Source: Streptomyces sp. V3I8 (GTDB lineage: Bacteria > Actinomycetota > Actinomycetes > Streptomycetales > Streptomycetaceae). Taken from it: a stretch of DNA of 64,000 bases. The notes beneath the pieces were generated by a model. The model was not told the DNA's origin. It saw only the letters and a list, made by a program, of their open reading frames with translations, and searched no databases. The position numbers were made by a program, and so were the translations under genes. Location of the stretch: assembly GCF_030817535.1 (NCBI RefSeq), contig NZ_JAUSZL010000003.1:1-64000 (forward strand), in the 5' to 3' direction. Positions 1-8,808 of this stretch are shown here, in pieces; position 1 is the stretch's first letter; every line of letters begins with the position of its first letter.

Positions 1-2
1 AC

Positions 3-3000
3 GCCCGGCACACCCACCCGATGCCCACCCTGACCCAGGTGGGCAAGCCGACTGCGCCGCTCGACGTCAACGGCCAGCGCATCATCAACGGCTCCCCCGG
101 CATCGCCGCGAGCGACCTGGCCACCGTCGGACAGCTGGGGCAGTCCCTGCTGGGCTGGCTCAACGTCAGGGACTCGGCGTACGGCGCCACGGGCAACGGC
201 ACGACGGACGACCGGGCCGCGATCCAGGCCGCCATCGACGCGGCTCCCGACGGCGGCCTGGTCTACATGCCCGAGGGCGTGTACGCCCTGGGGGCGCCGC
301 TGGTGCCCCGGCCGGGAGTCACCCTGCGCGGGCCCCGGGCGTCCATGATGGACGTCGCCGACATCACCGACCCGCTGTGCTTCCTGCAGCCGCTGCCGTC
401 CTTCGTCGGCTCGGCGCTCCTCCTCTTCAAGGACCAGGCCTCCGGCGGGTACGCCAGCATCCCGGCCGAGCACCGCCTTGAGAACGTGATGCTGGAGGGC
501 TCGACCCTCGACGGCACGAAGCCGGTCGACGGGATCTTCGCGGCGGGCAACATCCAGAACATCCGGCTGGCCAACGTCACGATCCGCCGCATGTCAAACA
601 ACGGCATCGTCACCGGCGGCGTCGGCGACGTCTTCCCGTACTCGTGGCGCATGACGAACGTCATGCTCGACAACTGCCGGGCCAACGGCATGCTCGTCAC
701 GCGGATGACCGACCTGACGATGATCGAGTGCCAGGCCATCGGCAACTGGGGCCGGGGCCTGGTCCTGTCGAACATCGCCAACAGCCAGATCGTCGGCGGC
801 CGGGCGGAGTGGAACGGCAGCCACGGCGTGCACATCACCGGCGCCTGGGGCAACGGCACCGGCTCCGGCGGCATGCAGGCGACGTCCTTCTCCACCGACC
901 GCAACGGCGGCCACGGCGTCCTGGTCGACGCCACCGGCAACGCGCCCATCAGCATCAGCAACCTCGCCACCCGGCGCGACGGCCGCAACGGCGGCTCCGG
1001 CGGCGGCGGCCTCGCGGGCCTGGCCGTCATCGGCGCGACCATCCCGGTCATCGCCAACACGGTCACCTGCTACCCGGGCGTGGACGACGACGGCTCCGGC
1101 ACCAACTCGCCCGACTACGGCGTGCACGTGTCCGGCTCGGCCAGCGTCCAGCTCGACGGCATGTACCTGCACGCCGCGATCGAGGGCCTGCACGACGACG
1201 GCACCAGCACGATCATGAGCGTGGGCCCCACCCTCGTCACGGCGACCGGGCCCACGACCTCCACCGGCCGCACCGTCGACTCCCGCTACGCCTCCGCGCT
1301 GCGCCTGACCGGCTCGCCGGGCGTCACCTACGTGGTGTCCTCCCAGGCGCCTCCGGCCGAGCAGGGCCGCGCGGACTACATCTGCGACGGCGTCGCCGAC
1401 GACGTGCAGATCCAGGCCGCGATCGACGCCGTCCTGACCCAGGGGCGCGGTGAGGTGCTGCTGAGCGCGGGCACCTTCAACCTGGCGGCCCCCATCCGGC
1501 TGGAGGGATCCGACGACGTCAACGCCGAGGCCGACGCCCGGCTGCGCGGCATGGGCCCGAAGAACACCACGCTGTACGTCAACAACGGCGTGGCGTCGGG
1601 CCTGAACCTGACGAAGGTCGTGCGCGCCCACGTCTCCGATCTGGGCCTGAACATCCGGGGTGCGAGCCACGGTGTGGCGTCCTCGACGACCAACGGCGTG
1701 AACAGCGGCCACCGCAGCTTCTGGCACTCCAGCTTCAAGAACATGCAGGTCGTGGGCCCGTGGAACGGCACCCACACCGGGTGGGCATTCCACCTCGGCT
1801 CCCCGTTCCGCTCCGTGATGGAGAACATCGAGGTCGGCGGCACCGGCAACGGCATCCGGCAGTTCTCCGAGCACGCCGACTTCAACCCCGGCGACTGCCA
1901 GTGGACACGCGTGTTCGTCGAGATCTACGGCAACAACGGCTGCGCCTACGAGATCGACTCGGCCGTCTCCGGCGGCTCGATGAACCAGATCGAGTTCTCC
2001 ATGGTGGAGGCCATCGCCAACGGCACCGGCTGCACCGGCATCCGCCTCAAGGGCCTCACCTCCACCGCGCACTGCCACTTCCGTGGCGTCAACCTGGAGC
2101 AGTTCGACACGCTCCTGGACATCCCGCGCGGCACCGGCAACACCTTCCGCTTCAACTACATCGAGCTGCGCGCGGGCGCGGCGGGCCTGACGGCGTTCAA
2201 CTTCGCCGCGCCGTCGTACAACAACGCGGTGCTCTCGACCGGCCTGCTGTACGCCTCGACCTCGTGCAAATTGTTCACCGACGCCAACACCGCGCTGCCC
2301 GGCCAGCCCAACCGGGTCGAGAACGTCCGCTTGTTCGCCGAGACCGGCGCGAACGTCACCTCCACGGAGAACCCGGCCTACACCACCGTGCGCTCCAACA
2401 TCGTCGGCACCGGCGGCGTCGCCACGCCTCCCAAGCGCGGCATCATCGTGCCGGACGGCTGGGGCCGGTACTGGAGGCCCAAGCGCAACGCGGCGGCCAC
2501 CGGCGGCAAGGCCCGCATCGTTGTCGTCGGCGGCTCCTCCAGCCAGGGCTTCTACGCCTCCAACCTGCACACCGGCGGCTGGGTGGGCAACATGCGCACC
2601 GCGCTGCAGGCGAAGTACGGCAACGGCGGCTCCGGTTTCTTCTCCACCTCCCGCTCGGCGCAGAAGCTGAATGGCGCGGGCGACGCGGCGGCCCTGGCGG
2701 CCTGGACGACCGCCGGGTGCATCGCCACCTCGACCGGCACCTGGACACTGGGCGGGTCCCTGTTCGGGCCGGGCTTCACCTACCTGTTCGCGGACACCAC
2801 CGGCGCGAGCCTGACCTTCAAGGTCACCGGCACCATCGTGAAGATCTACACGGTCTCCGGCAACGGCGCCCGCCCGGCCTTCACGTACAAGATCGACGCC
2901 GCCGCTGCCGTCAGCGTCCCCGACAGCGGCATCTCGGCCTCCAACATCCAGGTGACCACGGTGGCCGGGCTGGCCAACACCGAGCACACCGTGGTGCTCA

Positions 3001-3599
3001 CCTGGAACGGCACCGCGACCGGTACCGGGCAGAACTTCTCCGTGTGCGGCGTGGCGGGCGAGAACACGACCGGCATCGTCGTCGACAACAACGCCAAGGC
3101 CGGGGCCTCCTCGGGCAGCTTCGTCACCGGCGCCACGACCGGCGCCAGCACCCCGCTCGGCGCGGCCTGGAACGGCGGCGAGGCCAACCCGTGCGACCTG
3201 CTGATCTACACCGCCGGGCCGAACGACGCGGCCAACAACGTCGCCCCGGACGTGTGGATGGCGAACGTCGCGAAGTTCATGAAGGCCGTCAAGGACACCG
3301 GCGTCCAGACCGGCAACACCGACATCATGATCGTCGTCCCGCACCTGGGCGTCCACGACGTGACCAACTTCGTCTACGCCGAGTACGCGAACCGGGCCGC
3401 CGCGATCGCCGACACCTACGGCGCGGCCGTCGTGAACCTGTGGCGCCTGGGCGAGAACAGCTGGAAGTACTGGTCCGACCTCGGGTACTGGGGCGACGCG
3501 AACAGCCCCGGGGCCGCCGTCGGCACCGACTCCGTCCACCCCAACGACGCCGGATACGCCCACATCACCGGGCACATCCTGTCCGTCGTCGACTCCTGA
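3..3599 (+). CDS. Tail fibre/spike with pectate-lyase-like beta-helix and C-terminal SGNH hydrolase domain
   Basis: Probably a virion adsorption/depolymerase protein. An N-terminal collar-like segment (PTAPLDVNGQRI) is followed by a pectate_lyase_3-like start (YGATGNGTTDDRAAIQAAID) and a second similar block (DGVADDVQIQAAIDAVL) near residue 460, suggesting two right-handed beta-helix regions. From about residue 830 there is an SGNH/GDSL-type esterase domain: block I VVVGGSSSQG, block III-like GPNDAANN, and block V DSVHPNDAGY with the expected Asp and His. The first ATG is at 21, but the frame stays open to the window edge and no ribosome site precedes that ATG, so the 5' end may lie upstream. 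It is followed by the lysis genes. The substrate (cell-wall glycan or capsule) is not knowable from sequence. Confidence 0.8.
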   Translation, partial: ARHTHPMPTLTQVGKPTAPLDVNGQRIINGSPGIAASDLATVGQLGQSLLGWLNVRDSAYGATGNGTTDDRAAIQAAIDAAPDGGLVYMPEGVYALGAPLVPRPGVTLRGPRASMMDVADITDPLCFLQPLPSFVGSALLLFKDQASGGYASIPAEHRLENVMLEGSTLDGTKPVDGIFAAGNIQNIRLANVTIRRMSNNGIVTGGVGDVFPYSWRMTNVMLDNCRANGMLVTRMTDLTMIECQAIGNWGRGLVLSNIANSQIVGGRAEWNGSHGVHITGAWGNGTGSGGMQATSFSTDRNGGHGVLVDATGNAPISISNLATRRDGRNGGSGGGGLAGLAVIGATIPVIANTVTCYPGVDDDGSGTNSPDYGVHVSGSASVQLDGMYLHAAIEGLHDDGTSTIMSVGPTLVTATGPTTSTGRTVDSRYASALRLTGSPGVTYVVSSQAPPAEQGRADYICDGVADDVQIQAAIDAVLTQGRGEVLLSAGTFNLAAPIRLEGSDDVNAEADARLRGMGPKNTTLYVNNGVASGLNLTKVVRAHVSDLGLNIRGASHGVASSTTNGVNSGHRSFWHSSFKNMQVVGPWNGTHTGWAFHLGSPFRSVMENIEVGGTGNGIRQFSEHADFNPGDCQWTRVFVEIYGNNGCAYEIDSAVSGGSMNQIEFSMVEAIANGTGCTGIRLKGLTSTAHCHFRGVNLEQFDTLLDIPRGTGNTFRFNYIELRAGAAGLTAFNFAAPSYNNAVLSTGLLYASTSCKLFTDANTALPGQPNRVENVRLFAETGANVTSTENPAYTTVRSNIVGTGGVATPPKRGIIVPDGWGRYWRPKRNAAATGGKARIVVVGGSSSQGFYASNLHTGGWVGNMRTALQAKYGNGGSGFFSTSRSAQKLNGAGDAAALAAWTTAGCIATSTGTWTLGGSLFGPGFTYLFADTTGASLTFKVTGTIVKIYTVSGNGARPAFTYKIDAAAAVSVPDSGISASNIQVTTVAGLANTEHTVVLTWNGTATGTGQNFSVCGVAGENTTGIVVDNNAKAGASSGSFVTGATTGASTPLGAAWNGGEANPCDLLIYTAGPNDAANNVAPDVWMANVAKFMKAVKDTGVQTGNTDIMIVVPHLGVHDVTNFVYAEYANRAAAIADTYGAAVVNLWRLGENSWKYWSDLGYWGDANSPGAAVGTDSVHPNDAGYAHITGHILSVVDS

Positions 3600-3620
3600 T
3601 GCTGTCCCTGGACGCCTGAC

Positions 3621-3655
3621 CCTCCCAAGGGGTGAGATCTCGACCCCTGGGGAGG
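3621..3655 (+). promoter_or_regulatory. Start-associated AAGGGGTGA hairpin element upstream of the endolysin
   Basis: CCAAGGGGTGA lies at 3625-3635 inside the left arm of an inverted repeat (3621-3633 with 3643-3655, one mismatch). The right arm ends in GGAGG, the Shine-Dalgarno of the ATG at 3661, so the stem would occlude it. Confidence 0.6.
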
Positions 3656-3660
3656 AACCC

Positions 3661-4509
3661 ATGACAGCAACTCCCGACTGGCGCCGCCTGACCGACATCG
3701 TGATGGCCGTCCCGGAGCGCATCTACGAGGGCTGGAACTCCAAGGTCGGCTACAACAACCTCACCATCTTCGGCAAGCAGTACGGCTGGGACGGCGTCGC
3801 CTGGTGCGTCATGTACGACTGGTGCATGTACGAGGACGCCAAGCTGGAGAAGATCGTCCCGAAGGTCGCCTCCGTCTCCGTCTTCACCGACTGGGCGAAG
3901 AGGAACAAGCAGTGGTCGGCGTACCCCTCCGTCGGCGCCTGGGTGAACTTCTCCAACGGCGGCCACACCGAGCTGGTCATCGGCTTCGACGAGACGTACG
4001 TCTACACCAAGGGCGGCAACTCGATCGTGGCCGGGGCCGCCGACGCCGGGCAGGGCAACGGCGTCTGGACCCACAAGACCGAGCGCCGCGCGGCCCGGAT
4101 CGTGGGCTACTTCGCCCCGAAGTTCCCCGACGGCGTCTGCCCGCCCACCGCTGACCCGGCGGACCCTCGCGGCGGCAAGGCCGTGAAGTCCTGGCGCTAC
4201 AGCAAGGCGGCTACCACGCCGTCCACCGGCACCCCGAAGCCGACCCTGCCCGCCTTCCCCGGCCGCTCGTACTTCCTCCTCGGAGCGAAGAACAGCCACG
4301 CCAAGCAGCTGCAGACGTGGCTGGCCAAGGGGAAGTTCGGCCCGGCGTACAAGGTCGGCCCGTCCGAGACCATGTCGCAGATCGACATCGACAAGGTCAA
4401 GGCCCTGCAGAAGCACTTCGTGTCCGCGCTCGGCCCGGCCGACGGCCTCTGCGGCCCGAAGACCTGGCAGTACGCGTTCGAGGTGGCGAACGGCCTGCGC
4501 AAGAAGTAA
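3661..4509 (+). CDS. Endolysin: CHAP-like amidase/peptidase plus peptidoglycan-binding domain
   Basis: Predicted peptidoglycan hydrolase for host lysis, 282 aa. The N-terminal ~170 residues look like a CHAP/NlpC-type cysteine peptidase: candidate catalytic Cys49 in WDGVAWCVMYDWC and His102 in NGGHTELVIGF. After a Pro/Thr-rich linker (about 180-195), the last ~80 residues resemble a PG_binding_1 repeat (AKQLQTWLAKGKFGP, KVKALQKHF, DGLCGPKTW). The ATG is preceded by GGAGG with five-base spacing. No signal peptide is visible, so export probably depends on a holin; the coiled-coil/one-TM protein immediately downstream is the candidate. A strong hairpin follows the stop. Confidence 0.85.
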   Translation: MTATPDWRRLTDIVMAVPERIYEGWNSKVGYNNLTIFGKQYGWDGVAWCVMYDWCMYEDAKLEKIVPKVASVSVFTDWAKRNKQWSAYPSVGAWVNFSNGGHTELVIGFDETYVYTKGGNSIVAGAADAGQGNGVWTHKTERRAARIVGYFAPKFPDGVCPPTADPADPRGGKAVKSWRYSKAATTPSTGTPKPTLPAFPGRSYFLLGAKNSHAKQLQTWLAKGKFGPAYKVGPSETMSQIDIDKVKALQKHFVSALGPADGLCGPKTWQYAFEVANGLRKK

Positions 4510-4521
4510 CCCACCGTGACG

Positions 4522-4556
4522 GCCCCGGATTGCGACCTTTCGCCAATCCGGGGCTT
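4522..4556 (+). terminator. Hairpin terminator after endolysin
   Basis: A perfect 11-bp stem (4522-4532 with 4544-4554, GCCCCGGATTG/CAATCCGGGGC) is followed by CTTTCGC. Confidence 0.7.
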
Positions 4557-4586
4557 TCGCGCTGTCGCGGGCCGAGTCACCACAGT

Positions 4587-4616
4587 CCAAGGGGTGAAGG
4601 ACATATCACCGAGGAG
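4587..4616 (+). promoter_or_regulatory. Start-associated AAGGGGTGA element upstream of the holin-like gene
   Basis: CCAAGGGGTGA at 4587-4597 is flanked by short complementary arms (GTCC/GGAC and GGTGA/TCACC). Shine-Dalgarno GAGGAG at 4611-4616 serves the ATG at 4623. Confidence 0.55.
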
Positions 4617-4622
4617 TTGCGC

Positions 4623-4952
4623 ATGAATCAGCCTGACCCCACGAGTCTGGGCGACCTGTGGACCATGATCCAGCGTGACTCGCAGCTCACCCGTGACGCC
4701 GTGAAAAGAGAACTGGACGACGTAAAGAAGCGTCTGGACACCTTCGTCACGAAGGACCACTTCGAGGCCGAGAAGCGCCTGCTGGAAGCCCGTATCCAGC
4801 ACGCCGAGCAGGCCCTGGCCACCCTGGAGCGAGAAGCCCGGGAGCGCGCCCAGGGCCGGGCGCAGAGCCGCCGGGAGTTCGTCTACAAGGGGATCATCCC
4901 GGCCCTCGCGCTGCTCGTCGCCGTGATCTCCATCATCGTCGCCGCGAAGTAG
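4623..4952 (+). CDS. Holin-like small membrane protein (coiled coil plus C-terminal TM)
   Basis: 109 aa. Residues ~20-90 are highly charged and heptad-like (VKRELDDVKKRLDTF, EKRLLEARIQHAEQALATLE), predicting a coiled coil. The C-terminus is one hydrophobic segment (GIIPALALLVAVISIIVAA). This layout, directly after the endolysin, fits a phage holin or holin accessory of the actinophage lysis cassette. The frame is open upstream, but the ATG at 4623 has GAGGAG at good spacing and lies beyond the endolysin terminator. It could instead be a spanin-like or superinfection membrane protein. Confidence 0.65.
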   Translation: MNQPDPTSLGDLWTMIQRDSQLTRDAVKRELDDVKKRLDTFVTKDHFEAEKRLLEARIQHAEQALATLEREARERAQGRAQSRREFVYKGIIPALALLVAVISIIVAAK

Positions 4953-4979
4953 CCCCTGTCCGCCGGGCCCTGACGAGGG

Positions 4980-5009
4980 CCAAGGGGCGAAGAGAACCCC
5001 CGAGGAGGA
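4980..5009 (+). promoter_or_regulatory. Start-associated AAGGGGCGA element upstream of the SWIM-domain gene
   Basis: CCAAGGGGCGA at 4980-4990. Shine-Dalgarno GAGGAGGA at 5002-5009 serves the GTG start at 5015. Confidence 0.5.
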
Positions 5010-5014
5010 CCACA

Positions 5015-7051
5015 GTGGGCATCCAGCCTGACATCCCGCAGCGTCGCACACACCAGACGCTGGGCGTGCAGCGCCTGGCCGTCCACGCCGAGGACTGGTG
5101 GGACTTCAAGCCGGGCCAGGCGGTCCAGACGACCGACGGCCTGCCGGGCACGGTCAAGGCGGTCCTCGACGGCCCCTTCCCGGGCTCCGAGGAGTACCAG
5201 GTCGAGCTGGACCGGGGCATGGGCGGCGGCGCCTACACGGCCAGCCAGCTGAGCCCCGCGTCGGTCGCCACGGCAGCCCTGGAGCAGACGGCGGCGGCGG
5301 ACTATCCCGAGCTGGCCCAGATCCTCACCGAGCGGCCGGACCCGGCCGGGGTGCAGGTCTACGCCGCCAAGGGCAACCCCTTCGCCGACAAGGACGACTC
5401 GGACGACGAAGAGCCCGAGGACGACGGCGGCGACGACGACAAGGACGACTCGGACTCCGATGACGATGACGAGGAGGAGGACGACTCCGACGACAAGGAC
5501 GACGACTCCCCGCCGTGGGTGAAGAAGGACGCCGCCTCCGTCTTCGCCTCCCTCATCGTCACGGCGGCGGCCGACGCGGACTTCCGCTTCCAGGTCACCT
5601 CCGCCTGGAAGGACGTCGTCACCAAGGCCAAGCGGATCCGCGCCGAGGGCGGCGTCCGCGTCACCCTCGCCTCCGACGGCCTGGTCTTCGCCGAGGTCAA
5701 GGGCGACACCGAGGTCTACGAGGCAGGCCTGCAGCGCCTGCCGAACAAGCAGGCCGTGCACTCCTGGTCGTGCGGCTGCAAGTGGGGCGCCTACCACTGG
5801 GGCGCCGACGACGACTTCAGCAAGTTCTCCGGCCGCATGTGCTCCCACGCGCTGGCCCTGCAGTACGAGGCCCAGTCCCGGGGTATGTTCGGCCGCAACG
5901 TCGGCATCGACGAGACCCGCCCTCACTGGGTCCCCCGCAAGGTCGTCGTCCGCTACGACATCGACGCCGACCAGCACCGCCTCGCACCGTCCACGGCCGC
6001 TCGGCGCGAGGCGGCGGTCAACCCCCACGGCATCTACCTGCGGTTCGGCGACTGGTCGCATGACGAGCGGTCCAACAACAACCTCACGGGCGGCAAGGAG
6101 GACGGGGTCAGCGTCTACGACCTCGACCACAGAGGCAACCCGATGGACCCCGACCCCGAAAATGAGACCGACCACTGGCCGAAGGAGGACATGCACGGCC
6201 GGATAGGGAAGGCTCAGGCTGACAGAAAGTGGGGCGATGACCGGCCCCACCAGCGTGCCCACCTCGTCACTGGCGACCACGTGGGATTTGGCGCAGACAA
6301 CGAGCCCCTTCTGCAGAACGTAGAGCGCGTCGGCGACTGGATGGACCACAGGCACCACTTCATCCCAGAAGCCAACCCGCACCCCCTCGCCCGCAGCGAG
6401 GACCACGAAGACTACGAGCCGCCGGAGGTGCCTCCCAGGCATACCCACGTAGCGATCCTGGCGTCACCCCCACTCGACATCGCAGCCCACTCAACCGTGG
6501 CGGCCGGTGAGACTCGGGAGGAGGTCGAGCTGGCGCTGGGCGCGATTGGGGTGACTGCCTCGGTCGACAGCCCCTTCGGGGAGCCGTCCGGCACCGCCTA
6601 TCAGCTGCCGAAGGCGCCGGGTGCGACGTCGCCGAAGTTCCCCTGGGAGAACCCCGCCTCGGCCGGTCCGCTTGCGGCGGCCGACCCGGTGGGCTGGAAC
6701 CGGCGGCTGCCGCTGGAGTCGTTCGCGGCGCTGGACGACCAGCACTCGATTTTCGAGCCCGGCGGCACGGAGGCCGAGCTGAACGAGGAGCCGGAGGGCG
6801 CGCTGCCGTCCACGGACGGCGTGCAGCTCCCCTCCGACGACGAGGCACTGTCGCCGTCCATCGTGGCCGGGGCCGGTCTGCAGCGCCACGCGCTGAAGGA
6901 CTTCACTCTCGCCCAGCGCGAGGAACTCATCAACGAGGGAGAGGGGGTCCGGGCCGCCAACCTGGACCTGCTGAAGATCGAGGGCACCCACTACGCCGAC
7001 CTGGAGAGCATCCTGGCGGCACAGGAGGACGACACCACATGGCTGAGCTGA
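5015..7051 (+). CDS. SWIM zinc-finger virion-type protein with an atypical internal domain
   Basis: 678 aa, function not recognised. Visible parts: an N-terminal domain; a very acidic Asp/Glu run at ~128-166; a SWIM-type zinc finger (CGC at 253-255, then MCSH at ~276-278); a block (~345-490) beginning GIYLRFGDWSHDERS that reads like an inserted domain; and a Pro/acid-rich C-terminus ending with IEGTHYADLES. Codon choice in 6040-6470 (CTT, AGG, GTA, ATA, AGA) differs from the flanks, supporting insertion. The GTG start has GAGGAGGA seven bases upstream. SWIM fingers bind DNA or protein. The position between lysis genes and the capsid block suggests a head-associated or injected protein, but this is inference. 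Confidence 0.6.
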   Translation: MGIQPDIPQRRTHQTLGVQRLAVHAEDWWDFKPGQAVQTTDGLPGTVKAVLDGPFPGSEEYQVELDRGMGGGAYTASQLSPASVATAALEQTAAADYPELAQILTERPDPAGVQVYAAKGNPFADKDDSDDEEPEDDGGDDDKDDSDSDDDDEEEDDSDDKDDDSPPWVKKDAASVFASLIVTAAADADFRFQVTSAWKDVVTKAKRIRAEGGVRVTLASDGLVFAEVKGDTEVYEAGLQRLPNKQAVHSWSCGCKWGAYHWGADDDFSKFSGRMCSHALALQYEAQSRGMFGRNVGIDETRPHWVPRKVVVRYDIDADQHRLAPSTAARREAAVNPHGIYLRFGDWSHDERSNNNLTGGKEDGVSVYDLDHRGNPMDPDPENETDHWPKEDMHGRIGKAQADRKWGDDRPHQRAHLVTGDHVGFGADNEPLLQNVERVGDWMDHRHHFIPEANPHPLARSEDHEDYEPPEVPPRHTHVAILASPPLDIAAHSTVAAGETREEVELALGAIGVTASVDSPFGEPSGTAYQLPKAPGATSPKFPWENPASAGPLAAADPVGWNRRLPLESFAALDDQHSIFEPGGTEAELNEEPEGALPSTDGVQLPSDDEALSPSIVAGAGLQRHALKDFTLAQREELINEGEGVRAANLDLLKIEGTHYADLESILAAQEDDTTWLS

Positions 7052-7458
7052 TCGCGGGCGACGACATCCCCCAGGAGGCCGTCCGGCCCGGCTCCATCGA
7101 CCCCTTCGGCGGCGACAGCCAGACCTTCACCTGGGGCCGCGACGTCCAGGTCGGCCAGCTGCAGGCGGAGCTGGACGCGGAGGTCGGGCCGGAGGTACGG
7201 ATCGTCGTGGCGTTCCCGAGGGACGGTGAGGGCGAGGTGGTCGCGGTCGACGCGCAGAACCCGCTGACCGTGTACGTCACGCCGTCCTCGGCCGACGTGG
7301 CGGCGGTGCGCCAGCTGATGGGCGCGCACAAGCCTGACCCGTACTTCGGCATGTCCGACGAGGAGCGCCAGGACGCGCAGCTGCGTGAGAAGATCGCGGC
7401 CGGACAGGATCTGACGCAGCAGGAGATGCAGCGGGCGTTCCGCCTGCTCGTCGCCTGA
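7039..7458 (+). CDS. Hypothetical phage protein
   Basis: 139 aa, not recognised. It starts inside the end of the SWIM-domain gene (13-base overlap), indicating translational coupling. Acidic overall, with a possible alpha/beta core (VRIVVAFPRD, VVAVDAQNPLTVYV) and a helical C-terminus (SDEERQDAQLREKIAAGQDLTQQEMQRAF). It ends just before a strong bidirectional terminator that separates it from the convergent minus-strand operon. Confidence 0.65.
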   Translation: MAELIAGDDIPQEAVRPGSIDPFGGDSQTFTWGRDVQVGQLQAELDAEVGPEVRIVVAFPRDGEGEVVAVDAQNPLTVYVTPSSADVAAVRQLMGAHKPDPYFGMSDEERQDAQLREKIAAGQDLTQQEMQRAFRLLVA

Positions 7459-7465
7459 CCCGAAC

Positions 7466-7508
7466 ACGACGAAGGCCCTCCCCATCGGATGGGGAGGGCC
7501 TTCGTCGT
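7466..7508. terminator. Bidirectional terminator between convergent operons
   Basis: A perfect 21-bp inverted repeat (7466-7486 with 7488-7508) with almost no loop sits between a plus-strand stop at 7458 and a minus-strand stop at 7513. Arms carry the GAAGGCCC/GGGCCTTC core typical of actinobacterial terminators. Confidence 0.85.
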
Positions 7509-7512
7509 ACGG

Positions 7513-8808
7513 TCAGGCCGTCACGCGGCTGCGCCGGTTGAACTTGCCCATGACCACGGGGTCCCGGAGCGTCTTGCAGATCGGCAGGAAGATCCGTGTG
7601 GTCGCCAGCGGGTCGTCGGCCGGGGTGAGGATCGGGCAGCCCGGGTTCTCGGAGTGCGGCTTGCTGCCGCTGCGCTTGTAGTAGATGGCCATGTGCAGCA
7701 TGTAGGCAGGGACGGCGTACTCGGGCAGCCCCAGCTCCCGGGCGGTCGCGGTGGCTTCGTTGCGCAGCTCTTCCGGGAGGTAGGAACGAAGGTGTATGGC
7801 GGCGTCGCAGATCTCGGTGACGCGGCGGTCCAGCCGGTGGTCCAGCCGCCTCCAGTTCCAGACGTCGGAGGTGTGGCGGTACAGCCGGTCGATCAGCCTG
7901 AAGAGTCTAGGGAAGCGCGGCAGCAGGTGGTCGACGGCCCACTGCTCTCGCCGGTTGAGGTAGATCACGGTGGGCACGGCGTAGGTGAGGGTTCGCCACA
8001 TCGGCCGCAGGTCGTTCATGGCCTCGTGCATCCTGACCCTCAGGGACATCCGCTCCCACAGCGGGACGGTGACGCCGAACAGGGTGAGGAGGACGAAGCC
8101 GGAGAGCGCGAAGGCGGAGGCGACCTCGACGAAGACGTCGCCGCCGAGGAACGGCTTGTCGAACAGCCGCACGACCAGATATCCGATACGCAGCAGAGCA
8201 TAGGTGGTGCAGAACAGGCAGCCGACCGCCATGGCCTTCATGCCGCGCACGAAGGCGTTGCTGACGTGCGTGGCGCGGCTGGCGGAGGAGAACATCGCGG
8301 CGGCACAGATCGTGCCGAAGACCTGGTACGAGTAGAACAGGATCAGGTGCATCGAGCCGCCGAGGTGACCGGCCTGCAGGAAGAGGACGTTCTCACTCTC
8401 GCCGGGGACCCGGATGGTGTACGGAAACAGGACGATGCTGGCCAGGATGACCAGCGCGGTCACCACGCGCCGGAGGCGGCTGGTGATGAGCCTGCGGTAG
8501 AGGGGCTCAGGCTTGCCGTCCATGCGACCCGGAACCACGGTGGAGACCCACCGGAGCATGAGGGAGATGGTGCACAGGCCCAGGATCCGTTTGACCAGCA
8601 AGGTCCCGTCGTCGAGGTGGGTTGCCTGGTCGACGAAGGTCTCGACGTAGCTGATGCGCAGCGCCATGGTGGCGTCCAGGGTGAGCAGGAAGAACCACAG
8701 GGAGCGGCTCTTGCTGTTGCGGACGGCGGCGGGCAGGCGTCGCAGGACTTCGAGGCTCAGCGGGACGACGGAGATGAAGGAGACAAGGTCAGGTGGTGTG
8801 GCGGTCAC
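7513..8808 (-). CDS. Multi-pass membrane protein of the DUF6545/MAB_1171c type
   Basis: 431 aa with about seven or eight hydrophobic segments in the first two thirds (for example VVTALVILASIVLFPYTI, AFALSGFVLLTLFGVTVPL) and a soluble C-terminal part with RREQW, WNWRRLDHRL and CDAAIHLR. This resembles the actinobacterial family annotated as MAB_1171c putative transporter/DUF6545, which is often encoded with an ImmA-like peptidase and an XRE regulator, exactly the neighbours here. The GTG start overlaps the peptidase stop as GTGA, so translation is coupled. The open frame extends upstream, but that part is a shadow of the peptidase. Transport, toxin or sensor roles are all unproven. Confidence 0.75.
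   Translation of the reverse strand: MTATPPDLVSFISVVPLSLEVLRRLPAAVRNSKSRSLWFFLLTLDATMALRISYVETFVDQATHLDDGTLLVKRILGLCTISLMLRWVSTVVPGRMDGKPEPLYRRLITSRLRRVVTALVILASIVLFPYTIRVPGESENVLFLQAGHLGGSMHLILFYSYQVFGTICAAAMFSSASRATHVSNAFVRGMKAMAVGCLFCTTYALLRIGYLVVRLFDKPFLGGDVFVEVASAFALSGFVLLTLFGVTVPLWERMSLRVRMHEAMNDLRPMWRTLTYAVPTVIYLNRREQWAVDHLLPRFPRLFRLIDRLYRHTSDVWNWRRLDHRLDRRVTEICDAAIHLRSYLPEELRNEATATARELGLPEYAVPAYMLHMAIYYKRSGSKPHSENPGCPILTPADDPLATTRIFLPICKTLRDPVVMGKFNRRSRVTA

Noticed and set aside
594..3722. Very long minus-strand open frame opposite the tail fibre
   Set aside because: Its Gly/Val/Arg/Asp-rich translation is the typical antisense shadow of a GC-rich gene; the plus strand has clear domains.
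5395..5515. Acidic codon repeat as a DNA tandem repeat
   Set aside because: The GAC/GAG-rich run simply encodes a poly-Asp/Glu linker; no regular DNA period was seen.
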